Assembly (NCBI GenBank): GCA_030549495.1
Contig: JAUIRK010000928.1
Span: 261,001-325,000 of the forward strand
DNA length: 64,000 bases
Direction: 5' to 3'
Origin: Nectonema munidae
Taxonomy: Eukaryota; Nematomorpha; Nectonematoida; Nectonematidae
Shown here piece after piece: positions 21,986 through 35,000 of the stretch; the stretch's first letter is position 1; each line of letters starts with the position of its first letter. The position numbers and the translations under genes are program-made. Under the pieces are notes generated by a model, which was given only the letters and a program-made list of their open reading frames with translations, did not search any database and was not told the DNA's origin.

Positions 21986-22816
21986 CAGTGGTTCTTAACC
22001 TGGTGGTCGTTTAAAGTTTTTGCAGGGGTCATGAAAAACTTTTGGTATCAAAAAGTGTATTCTCATGAACGTCTTTCCATCAGTTGCAAAACTATTTCTA
22101 TGTGATGTATTTCCTGATTGTATGATGCAATCAATTAATAATTTTGCTCTTAAAGTCAAACATCATTTTAAATCTCACACATGTTGCTTGCAATCAAGCA
22201 ATTGAAAACTATTTTCTGAAGTTAAATAGCCGTTCTAATGACATTTGGAAGACCTTTTTCAGTGAGCGAAAGTAGCATTGATGACTCTGATGTTGCTGCC
22301 AAAGTGGAGTTTCTTCAAATAAGAGAAGCCAGTCAATTAAAACTCGATTTTTCCGAGCAAGCACTTCCATCATTCTGGGCCAAATTAAAAACCGTTCATC
22401 CTATTCTTTCCAAACGTGCTATGATTTTATTGATACAGTCACCTCCAACTTATCGTTGCGAGACTGGATTTTGTGCAATGATGTCTTTAAAAACAAGTGC
22501 ACGTAATAAGCTTGCAATTGATTCAGACACGAGATGCTGTCTGTCGAGCAGTACACCATGTTTTGAAAAACTTTTGTCTGACAAACAATACCAGCCTTCG
22601 AATTAAATTATACTGAATTTGTTAGATTATATTAATTTAAATAAATTTTTTCAATTAAACTTTCTTTCAACAAGTGTTTGTATTATAAAATATAACATGT
22701 AAATTTTCTTATTTTTAACTTTAAACGGCAAAATCAAAAAGAATTTTATAGGGGTCATAAAAAAATTTTCATAATATTTAGGGGTAAATATATCCTAAAA
22801 AGGTTAAGAACCACTG
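21986..22816 (+). mobile_element. Short hAT (Buster-type) copy with transposase C-terminus and perfect 8-bp duplication
   Basis: Terminal inverted repeats are CAGTGGTTCTTAACCT and AGGTTAAGAACCACTG, both perfect, flanked on each side by CTCTAGAG (21978-21985, 22817-22824). Inside, an ORF at 22238-22606 gives FWAKLKTVHPILSKRAMILL and CETGFCAMMSLKTSARNKL, the C-terminal hAT dimerisation region as in ZBED5/SCAND3-like proteins. The rest of the transposase is absent, so it could move only with help. It lies about 240 bases beyond the PA2G4 stop codon. Confidence 0.9.
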
Positions 22817-22918
22817 CTCTAGAGCGAGTAAAAAAGATATCTTAAATTTTTGCTTTGTAGAGGAAAGTAATAAATCACAACGTTGGATTTGTGCGCTGAA
22901 TTAGAAAGGAATTTACAA

Positions 22919-22924
22919 TTTATT
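22919..22924 (-). promoter_or_regulatory. Candidate PA2G4 polyadenylation signal
   Basis: AATAAA on the - strand about 130 bases after the PA2G4 stop codon. It falls between that stop and the hAT copy at 21986-22816. Confidence 0.4.
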
Positions 22925-23054
22925 CGAATCTGATAAAAGAAGGCAATTGTTCCTTCCTTTTCCATCATTCAGACAAATGGTGAAAGAAAAGTAAAAAAGT
23001 AGAGTCATGAACAAAGTGAAAAAGATTTTTATGAGAAGAAACGGAGTGGTGCGC

Positions 23055-26000
23055 TCATTCCTTGATCAGAAGAGGAGCGTCTTTACTCTCTGAGCTTTCT
23101 GTTTTACAAGGATCTTTCTTCATTTCGTCCTTAGGAGTGGGTAGAGTTGTCGCGCTTTTGGAAGCTGCAGTCTTTTTCTTCTTTTTAGCTTTGGATACCG
23201 ATTTATTCAGCAAATTCTTAAACAGAAACAATGAATAAAAAAAGATTTTATAAACACTAAAATTTTAATTTAAAAGACAAAAAACTGTTTCATATGTTGG
23301 GGAGAAGGAATGAATTTATCACATAAAAAATTGTAGTAGATAGGATTAAAAATAAATTGTAAGCGGTGAATCTGTTTATTTGATGTAAAAAAATGAATAT
23401 ATTTATTTACGTGAATCGAGTAAAAACGGAATCGTGTTATTAGAAACCGTGCTAAGCAAGCTGCATACATATCGTGAAGCAAATCAATTACTATTTTATA
23501 CCAAACATCTGCACTATTTTGCTTATCCTCTCCCCCTTCATTCAGCCTAGGTTATGCATTGCCTGCCAATAACTACAAGGCAATAACACTTTTGTGTATT
23601 CCTTGCTAGTTATATATGAAACACGGTAGTTATGGCAGTATTGGTACTGTGCTTCCATACTATCATGACTTTGACTCTCGCGTCAAATGAGCTTTCGATA
23701 GGAAAATCAGGTAATGTGCAAAGTACACGCTGTGTATCCATACGTAGACTAGAAACAGAATATTAAAATTGAGTTTGAAAAAGGTTTTTGATGAAGACTT
23801 GAAAATTGAATCATATGAGAGCCATTTTTCAATTTTAGATTTTTTATCTCAATTTTTAGATTTCTTCTTTTTTATAGGAGTTCATATCACAATCATTATT
23901 ATTGTTAATATCCATATTATTAAAAGCATCTTTCAATTTTTACCTTAAAAATTTTGCTTTCAACTGGATCATTTTAGGACAAAGTGTCTACTTTTTTTCC
24001 ATGCCATGGTAGTACACCAGTGTTACAATGGTCGTCCGTCAAAGAGTTAAAACTGTCTTTAGTCATTTTAAGTTAAATGCCATCTCTACCTGCAATATTT
24101 TCAGCAATACTTTTAATACGAAAGAGATTTTCGGAAAAGTATAAGCAATTTAGGGTGTTTCAAGCTTCAATGGTAAAAAATAAAGTTTCTCATTTATCAG
24201 CGCACATATGCTCATAAGAATCTCCTGTGTAAAATAAGTATTCACTTGAATTTTCAGAAAATTTTAGCAACAAATAGTCACCGCTCAATATAAAAATATT
24301 TATTCATTTTTTTTCTATATTTGATTTTTAGACATTAAACTGTTCTAGTTTTTTGTTATCTCTTAAAAATCAAAAAATAATAACTTTTATCATATACTAA
24401 TTACTTCTTATCCTGTTGGTTACATCTAAAAAAAAAAGAAAACTTTTCATGGATATCTGAACCAATGTCATTTACTAACTACTTTTTATTCTATTGTTTA
24501 CATTTGAAAAAAAGAGGACTTTCCATGGATTTTCATACTTTTTGAGCTGTGGGTAAATAAGAATTTCTGAATCTAAAACTTTGCTCAAATGTTTTTTTAC
24601 GTATAGGAGACACAATTCAAACAGTGTTTCACAAAAAATGAAAACTATTCATTTTTTGGAACACCCTAATAAGCATGCTTCTATCGAGCTTCGCTATCTT
24701 GTCATAATCAATTTTTATAAGAGAGCGTCCTGCCGTATTTTTTAAACTGACAGCTTTGAAACTGGAAATCAAAATATTAACATCATGTAAAAAACAAGTA
24801 AAAAGTAATAAATCACAACAAATTTAGCTTTGAAACTGGAAATCAAAATATTAACATCAAGTTAATATAATAAGTTAAGCTTTAACGATTTTAGAAAAAA
24901 TTGACACAAAAATTTTAAAAATAAATTATACTTTGATTTCTTCATTCTTGATTGAAAATTCGGAGTGATAGATCGAAGGATCAAAAACGAGGCCTGAAAT
25001 TTTGAGTGGTCCATTTGGCATTAACAAAACTGTATACTTGAATTGGGCAACGTACTCATCTATTTCAATAAAACTTGCAAAAATAAGACACAACGCAATC
25101 ATAAACAAACACGAAAGAGAAGATTTAAAAGGAATTAATGTGATTTAGTAGTTATACTACTGAAACATATACATACATGCATCTACAAAAATCACAACTA
25201 GAATTTCTATATCAGTATCTCTCAAGACTTCGAAATTGTTTAAGTTTCTTGATTCTCGAGAAAATGCACATGAGAATGGATAAAAATATTATTCCATCGA
25301 AAAAATCGCTTAAACTTTTTACTATGATTGAAACTTTACTAATATTAAAAGGTGTTTTGTTATCCATACAAGTGAAATTCTAATCAAAATCTTCCAGTAT
25401 AGCGATGTAGGATAGGATACCAATAGCATATATAAATGTTTCAACCATTTAACAGTTTGTGAAAAAGAATTAAACAATTTTATTGTTTGAATATCAAAAA
25501 TATGAAATTATTTTCTTTTTAAAAAGGAAAATTTCATGTTATATATGTTATCGTTATTATAGTAGAAATAAGTGCACTCACTGCTTTATTGATATCCCCA
25601 ATTATAAAAAAAAATATATATATAATTTAGTGCTTAATTTTAGAAGGAGAAAACAAATTGAAAAAAATTGCAAAAATAAAAAATCTTTTATTCAAAAAAA
25701 ACAAAGAATTTATGGGAGATCTATTTACGTCTACGATACAAAACTGACTAAAATGTAAAAATGATATACCATTGTGGTCATACAAGACATCATATGCCTC
25801 GAGAAGATTGTGAGTTTCGCATTCCTTCATTGCGATGCGAAGCTTGCCTTCGCCCAAAGTGTCGTTCCTAGAAGTGCCAAAATTTGTGTATAAATATACA
25901 ATCAAAGTGAACAGCAATGAATGTTCACCATCTACAAAATATCAAAATCACAATACCTAATATTGAAGGGAAAAGCTTCGTACTTTTTTTGAATTTCTTT

Positions 26001-29000
26001 GAAGAAGCCTAAAAGATTTTACATATTTGTTAAAAAAAATTCCCTTACACACAATCGAGTATCAAGATTAAGAAATGTAATGAAATAATTATCTGTATTT
26101 TTTGTGAAAAGGCCGAATCCAAAATTGACTAAGTAGAAATCATTCGACAATTGTAGTAATTTTTATCGCTCTATGTGAAAAGGAAAAGTGTACAAAAAAC
26201 TCAATATTTACAGGAAAGAAAAAGATAAGACTTGGAGTAAAAAATAAATGCCACCTGTGATCACATAGAGATTTTGCCATCTCAGAATTCGTGTTAAAAT
26301 GCCGACTTTTTCTTGAGAAGCTCAAACACACACACACACATATATATATATATATCTCATAACCTGTACGGTTGAACGCCAGTAGACAACTTGAGTGTCA
26401 TCTCCAACTAGTATACTACGATGGTTTCTATTCCATGTACAAATGACTAGGTTCAATGTTCTGTTCATATTTTGCTAGATGTAAGATTTGATATAACTCA
26501 TTCGGGGAGACGATGCTACATAAGTTATTACCTATATACCTCTATACCACGATGGTTCATCTCCAACCTATCAGTTCATATTTTGCTAGATGTAAGATTT
26601 GATATACCTCATTCGGGGAGAGGATGTTACATAAGTTATTACCTATATTTTTGCAATTTTTTCACAATTTTAAATAATATATTTGTCAAATAATCAAAAT
26701 AAAATTCTGCAATCAAAGAATCGAAAAATATTCTCTAAAAAATCAAAAAATATGAAACTTTCTGTTCATATTTTGCTACCTCATACGATGTTACAAAAGT
26801 TATTACCGATATTTTTCAATTTTTGCACGATTTTAAATAATATATTTGTCAAAAAATAATCAAAATAAAATTTGTGCAATTGAGAAGTCTTTTTCGATGC
26901 TAAAAAAACTTCCAATACTTATTTTATTTTACTATTTAAAAATCATTTTTACTTCAAATAGTGTAATTGATTTTTATTTAAAAAAATTTTCTTCTTTCAA
27001 ATAAATTATACTCATTTTTTCTTAAAATTTTCACTTTAACAAAAGTGATATCAAACAATTTTACTTTGTTAACATAAGAAAGTTCTCTAAAAACTCAATT
27101 AAATGTACCTTAGTATATTAATCGAGACAATATCTAGTTTACTCTATATTAAGTCTGGAACTATATGTCCATTAATTTTTGTCCACGCTCCCTTAATAAT
27201 TTTTTTCTGCCTCCGTTAGCATACATACACATTTCCAAAATATAAAATGAATCTTTTTATTACAAAATATTTTTCGAGTTCAACAAGAGCTTTGTCAAGT
27301 AAATAAAGATATAAATGTGAGATTATTTCTGCTCCTTTCATCCTAATATTTTTCATTAACATTTCTATAAAATCAATGAAGCAACTTGATTTTGCATTAT
27401 GAAATGATCACCAAGGAATTTATTTATTAAGTAAAAATGTTTATTATTGATTAAAAATACAAAAGGTCTTTTTAGCAACTGAGGAAACAATAAATAGTCC
27501 GACTTCTCAAACCTAATTCTATAAATTACATATCGCTCCCATGAAAAATTGCTAAATTATCCAGATTTCGGAGACTCTAAATGCATCACTACGTCCTTCC
27601 AAACTTTCAAACCATCGCGACAAAATGCATACCCGAAGGAAGGACGATAATGTTCATGCTCTGTTTGCGAAACGAGCACGATACGATCGTGAAGCGACAC
27701 TTCCCAAATTTGGAATCCGGGCAGAAGAAAAACCTGCTCTTGGCTATGAAGTGGCATACCGAATTGTGAAGTGCAAGAAGCCGCCCACTATAGCTGAGGA
27801 ACTCATCAAGACATGCACAGAGAAAATGGTAGAACTGATGATCGGACCAGAGGCAAAAAAGAAGATCCAACAAGTTTCGCTTTCTAATGACACGATCCGC
27901 AGACGAATTGATGACATGGCAGCTGATGTGTGCCGTCAAGTTTACTCTGAAATCAAGAAAAGCACGCTCCAGGATAGCTAGCCTTGAATTAGACGAGTCT
28001 ACCAAAATCGCTCCTGAGAGCCAGTTGATCGCCTTCGCTCGCTACCAGAAAAATGGAAAGATGAAGGAAGAGTTCTTCTTTCGCAATACCCCGCCAACTA
28101 CAACGACAGAAACAGATGTCAAAGCCATCCGTGGACCCTTTTTTGAAGTTAACGGCCTCAGCTGGCAGAATTTCAAGCACATTTGCACTGATTGTGCTTA
28201 AGCGATGATTGGTGTTAAATGAGGGTTCATCACGCTTGACAAGAGTGAATGGCCCCACGTGACGTCTTCCCACTGTTCACTACACGGATATGCTCTTGCG
28301 TCAAAAACTCTACAAACGGCGTTTGTTGGAAGTCATGAATGTCGTGGTCAAAGTGATCAACTTCATTCATGCGAAGGCCAAAAATCATCGGCTCTTGCAA
28401 CTTCTAACCAAAGAAATGGGAGCGCAGCATGCGGACTTCTGTTCTACACCAAAATTCATTGGCTATCAAGGGGGAAATGCCTTTCTCGGCTGTATGAACT
28501 CCGGGTGGAGACGCAAATCTTCCTGCGAGAGAACGAAAACAACCTCCATGTCCACTTCGACAATGAAGAGTTTGTCATGATGCTCGCCTACCTGGCTGAT
28601 ATATTCGGCTGATTCAACGAAATGAACCAGTCTTTGCAAGGTCGTGATGTGACAGTCAGTGACGTTCAAGACAAGCTTGAAAGACTGTCTGCTCAAATGA
28701 GATTCTGACAGGCACGAGCCTCGAATCCTTTCTTGGACGACCATCTCCAGACACAGAGGATTGAGCTTCCCATCGGCATCAAAGTTTGCATCACTGGACA
28801 TTTCGACATTCTATCCACTGAGTTCAAATCTTATTTCGACATTGGATGCTCCATGGCACAGAGACCCATTCAACACCGAAATTGAACCTACTGAAGACGA
28901 AGTTGAGGAGCTGACAGAGTTGAAAGCTTCAAAAGCAATGAAGCTGGCCTTCAGTAACAGAGAAGACCTCTCCAGCTTCGGGTTGTCCTTTCAGGATGCA

Positions 29001-32000
29001 CATCCTCTACTCAGCAAAAAAGCATCCGTAATGTTCATTCAATTCGCCACAACACACCTTTGCGAATGTAGATTTTCTGACCTGGCGACCATTAAACCGA
29101 AGTTCAGAAACCGTCTTGATGTTGGGAACAATATTCGCCTTGCTGTGTCCAAGAAGGAACCAAACATAAAAGGCATCGTCACACAAGCCCAACAGCAAGT
29201 GTCGTATTGATTATATTGTTCAGCAAAATTTTAATTTTGATTTTTAATTTTAGAGTGACTGAATAAGCAAAATAAGAAAATCTGCAATTTTTTTGTTGAA
29301 GGGCAGAGGGCCACGAGTGTTAAGTAACTCGGTGGGAGGAGGAGGTAGGAGGGGGGGGGGGGGTGCGTAGACCATCAAAGGTTGAGAAACTCTGCTCTAG
29401 AACAACGAAGCTGTTCCTTCAACTTTATGCTTGACTTGAGTTCAAAAAGATTCATGCAGTCGAAATATTCTTTTCAATAAAGATTTGTCATATTATCCCA
29501 TTATATTCTTCGATTTTTTTGTTGAAAATTCTTCCTTTATATCCACGTTTTTTTAATAATAAATTTTATAAAATCTTGTTTTTATTTCTTTGCTTGAGTT
29601 TTTCGATTTGATAATTTATGACTAAAATATCACTAGAATTAAGACCTGTAGTCGTATTTCTGTTAATAAATATGAGTCAAAGAGCTATATCAGTCATTCT
29701 TAAAAATTGATATAAAAATGTAAAAAAATATTAAGAACATCCTAATAAGTCCCATTTTGTCTGCAAAGATAAGTAATATCTAAATTATCTTTTTTTAGTT
29801 CAAAATTAATTTTTTTTCAATTCCAATTTGCCTTCTTTAAGTTCTACATTGTCTTTTTTCAATTTTATTTTGTATTTTAGAAAGAGGATTTAGAATTTAA
29901 AAAAGACATTTAGAACTTATTAAAATAAACAATTTACAATTTTAAATAAGACAAATTAGAATTGAAAAAAAGACATTTAGAAGTAAAAAAGATAATTTAC
30001 AAGTAAAAATGGTATACATAGAGTATGTCGGATAGGCTAAAAGCTATTTTCGGCAATGAAACAAAATTTAGGTTTGTTCTTATGAATGCAAATGTGTTCA
30101 ATGAAAAAGAACACATTATGTAGTGTTTGCTTGATGAAAACAAATAATTAGAAAACTTTAAATGAGCAGCCGCTTTCAAGAAGGAAGCTTAAATGACTTT
30201 TGGTATCTCTCTAGGGGCCAGGACTTTTAAAAACGCCAGGTTTGACGGAGAAAAAGGTTTTGTGAGGCACTGCTTTACAGACGTTCTAAGTATTTGTAGA
30301 GGATTGTAGGATTCGTTTAACTACAATTTACTAGAAATAGGAATATTAAAAACTCTTTAACTCCTGTTTATAAAAATCATCCATAATGTATAAAATTTGG
30401 CAATATTATCTAAAAAATATAATGTAATGAATTTTTAGTTACAATCAAAAGTAATAATGATGACGTTGTTTTTGGTAATGATTTGTCTGATGACAATCTC
30501 GTGCGTGATTAAGTGTCAAGTAATTGAGCGATAAAATGTAACGTAATCAAGGAAATAACTTTGGCAAACAACTTACTTCTTGAACATTTCAATTTCAACG
30601 CATATTCATTTTCTGTTTTACGATATATAGTGCTTCTATCTTCTTTCTCACGGCCCTAAAATTTTTGTAAAGGATATATAAAGATTAGAGATGTGTTCAG
30701 AGTCGCTTTCTGAAGTTGGCATAGAAAGTAAAAAAATCTGCGTTTTATGAATCAAGAAAAACGAAAATTTTGAAGGGGAATTTCCTACACTACACTCCAA
30801 GTTTTTTTCTAAAAGGGTTTATAATAATCTAATAAACGAGCAAAATAGGCTAGACTAGGTTGAAACTTTTCTTGCAAGAATGGATCATATCAATTTTCTT
30901 TTTTTCTAATTTAATAAAAAAATTCGGACTTCATCCTTAAGCTCAGTTAAACAACTCTGCATATTTGCATGTATGCATAAAAGATAATGAATTCCAAAAT
31001 CTAAGGAAAGAGCCTAGAATTTCACACGATTAACTGCCTGGCCAAGGTCGTTGAAGATTGAATGTCATCTAGAAGGATGTTGGATGCTAAGGCCTGTCTG
31101 AAGATAGACAAAGAGGAGTTCCAGAAATTATCTCATTTTTCTCTACTTTCGCGAATCAAAAGTGTGATCAAAACATTTTTGAAATACTGTCATCTGAAGA
31201 ACATGTTAACTTTCTGAATAAAAGATTAGTTGTTGAAAATATATATTTTTGCAATCAGGGATAAAGTTACAAATTATAGAAAGCAATTTTTCTTTCAAAA
31301 TCCCTTCAAAAATAAATCGTAGCTTAGAAAGAAGTTTAGTAAGAATTATGATGAAAATAAAATTATAAGTTCAAATTTAAAATAGGTCCTACTTGCTTAG
31401 GTATTAGGTTTACAAAGTAAAGTTAAATTGAACATAGAAAGAACGGTTATAAAAAAACGTAGACGACAGACAATTAATTTTTATCTTTACGGATGTCCAA
31501 CGGAATGAAATGACTAAACTTAAAATATTTGTCCAACATTTCCATTTTTACAATCAATACCACTCATTTACTCCAAAATTCTTTTCCTCTTTAGCCCAGT
31601 CAGTCTATCATTTTCTAGGCCTTCTCTTTTATTTCAATCCAAATGAATCCTCATCATATTTTTGCAATGTGATTCTCTCTCAGACTGTTATTTTGCCGAT
31701 TTTGTGAGTTTATGGCACATTAAGTACTCTTTTCTGAATTTATATTTCTTTGAATCTAACTTCCAATTGAATATGTTTGATTCCGTAGCTTATTGTTCCT
31801 ACATTGAGAAGAATAAGGCATAACCACGGATATCGAACACAAGATCTGCAGGAAGAATTACGCCTCAAATATCATTCAAGCTTGAGGTATACCATTTTTA
31901 CTTTAAGTGTAATTATTTTTCAGTTTTTTGTAATTATGACTTTTATCTAGTTTCTTACTAATTTTAATCTTAATTTCATTAATTATATAAAATAAAAAAA

Positions 32001-35000
32001 TTATAATCAGTGAAAAATATATAATAAAAAGTTGAAATTAGTAAGATAAAATAACTAAATACAAATTTAAGAAAAAAAACTAAATAATATAAAAGAAATT
32101 AAACAATTAGTTGAAAAAACATACATTGTAAAAAAAATCACACATTAAAAATGAGAAGACGTGCTTAAAGTGAAAAAGAGCGCGGTTACAGTAGAAAAGC
32201 CAACTTTTTTGTACCTAAACAGGTAACATTAAGTTGTATACGACCTCAACATAAAGAAAGACAAAAAATTATTAAATCTAAAGATAAATGTTTTCTAGAA
32301 TTTATTTAAGGGGGCTGTATAAAACCCTTGTGAAATTGAATAATCTTAATTCAAATTTAACTTAATAAATTATCAAAAATATCTATTGTCTGATGAAAGC
32401 TTTGTTGAATGCGAATTATCCTTTTTAACTAAAAATTTATTCTGAAAAATGCCAGGGGTTCTATGCAACCACATGGCTTTTCGATTCACGTGTTAAAGTG
32501 AAAAAGGACACGAATAAAGTGAATCTTCATTTAGGAATTTATATGAATCTTCACATGCTTATTAAAATTGATTTTTTACATATGTGCAACGCAAAATATT
32601 CATACCATGGTTTAGTAAAAAGCTTAACTTCCACTGCGCACAAGTCATTTGCGAAAGGGGAGAATGGATTAAGATTTCGATTTGGTGAAAGCATATAAAT
32701 TTATGCTGTATTGATCTTATGTGTTGAAAGGGTTTCAGTGCTAGTGAACATAAGTTATGATAGAGGTGCTTCAGATTTTTTGCTGAAATCATTTTACTTT
32801 CTGCTGCAATGCTTTTATGTTTAACTGTGTTTTATCCTCATGGTAGTCATGTGAAAAATAAATTTTTATGGTATGTTTAAGTTTTTTTTCGTATCAAAGA
32901 CAGATTTTTTTTTATAAAAGTCAAGTAAGATGAAAAAAAATTTTTTTTTAACTTACATAAAACATTTATAAAAAAATTTTTTTTACATAAATAAAAAAAA
33001 AATTTTTACTTACATAAAACAACTAAGAATAATAATTGTTTAATATGTGTGGGCTTTTTTTAAGAATGTTCGGTCGCTCTTTTGTGTCTACATATAATTA
33101 CAATTAATTTGGGTGGGAGAATCTCTTTAGACTCTACTAATTAAATATACCTACCGTAACCTGCATTTATCTGTGTATGTGATTTGATGTTTAGGATTGG
33201 AAGACTTTTAAAAAAAAAATTAATGAATATTTTAGGAAAATATTAACCTCCAATAGGTTCTGAGATTTTTCATAAAGAATAAGATGGCCATAACTGTAAC
33301 CTAAAGATCCTTAAAATTTTAAATGGGCCAAATTGTTAGTTAGTTATTGGTTATAATCTCCACAAGTTATTTGCAAAATCGTGAAAAATGTATCTTTTTG
33401 ATATTAAAAGCACCACAGAGTTGGGTAAAAAAGGAAGTGTACATTTTGACCAAAAAACAAATATTCCAATGAAAAAAAAATTTAATAAAATTAAAAGACA
33501 TAGAGAGTAAAGATACTTTTCCAGTTCCACTGCTTATTATACAATCAATAGCGTAAACTTCAAAGGTTTCAAGGTCTGCCTTTTTATGTTCATGCCTAAA
33601 ATTCAAAATAAATATTTCTACTTTATATTATTTCATTGCACAGGCCTAAGGGATATAGAGCTATGTAATATTCAAAACACCGAAACTTTTAACAAGTGAC
33701 TTATTTCTCACAATCCATTCTTCATTTCTTTTTGAAGTGACTTATAGTATATCACCATTGAAAATGAAGTTTCGGACATGCAAATTAATTTTATCTTTTT
33801 TGTTAAATCGTAAAAACTTCAAAGAAGAGGTTTCTGTATATGGAATGTAACATATTGTTTAGATTATATTCAAAACTCTTGCCTTCAATCTAACAAGTTT
33901 ATTTAAAAAAGGAACAGTGGTTCTTAACCTTTTTTTTGCATTACGCCTTGTGACCCTCAAGTGAAAAACTGTTACTCCTATAATAATAATTTTTGAATTG
34001 GCGAATTTTGCATAAAGAAAGAATAAAATAAAATCATATAAAGATCTATTTTATTGAAAATAATGAAAGTAAAAGAAAGCTGCAACTGCTAAACAAATAC
34101 AAACTCCACGGAATAACTAAAATCATACAAAAGCTACTTATCACTCAGTGTGTTCCTTGCTATTGTTTTGCAGCCATAAGTAGATCAAAGCAAGGACCAG
34201 GGCTCAAGAGACAACGCATTATATTTGCGTCAATCACAAGCTTACTACCCCCATTGTTTTCAGAGACATCTTTGCTGAGAATACAGCTTCGTAGCGATAG
34301 GTCAAGAGGAACTAGAACAGTAGAATCATTGCACGTATTGAAAGAAGATAGCGTCATTCAGTTTTGTCAAAATGTTGGATAGCCTTATTTAGAAAAATTC
34401 GACTTTCATGTGAGTATCTTCACGAACTTGAAGAAATTCTACCTTAGCACCAACATCAGTATTATTAATCGAATTCTCCTTCACTGAAAAAGGTCTTTTA
34501 GATCCACATGTCAGTACAGAGGTCATTCAACCAAACAAAGTTAATTTCGACGGGGTCATTCAATGTCACAAGACGAAATTTCTTTACGAAAACTGCACTG
34601 ACTTTCCGGGAGCTAACCCATGATATTTGTTATCTGAGGAAAGAACGTGGTGTAACAATCTTCAACTTGTTTCTGATAAAATTATATCTTACATTTAAAC
34701 GCTGCAATGTTGTCATTAACTATGTGCAGAATTTAAAGATTTCGCTGGGAATGTTCAGGTAATTCCTTTCAGAAAAAAAAACAGACAGGTAAACAACCTT
34801 AATATAAAATATTCACCTTGCATCTTTTCATAAATAATACTTCCTTTTAAGGAAGAACTATGCCCAAACTTTACACACGACAGCCAACATAACTCAGTAT
34901 GAATAAGAACAGAGAAGTCAGGGCTTATTTCTTAACAAAGCACTTTAAAATCTAACTAGCGCAGACACTCATATGCTACAGAGCCTTCACAATAACCGCG

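Noticed and set aside
24391-24860. CRISPR-like direct repeats
   Set aside because: Only two units each, diverged or spaced irregularly; a eukaryotic intron, so simple tandem duplication.
25483-25758. 91-codon + strand ORF rich in Lys, Tyr, Ile
   Set aside because: Low-complexity translation of AT-rich intron between PA2G4 exons 10 and 11.
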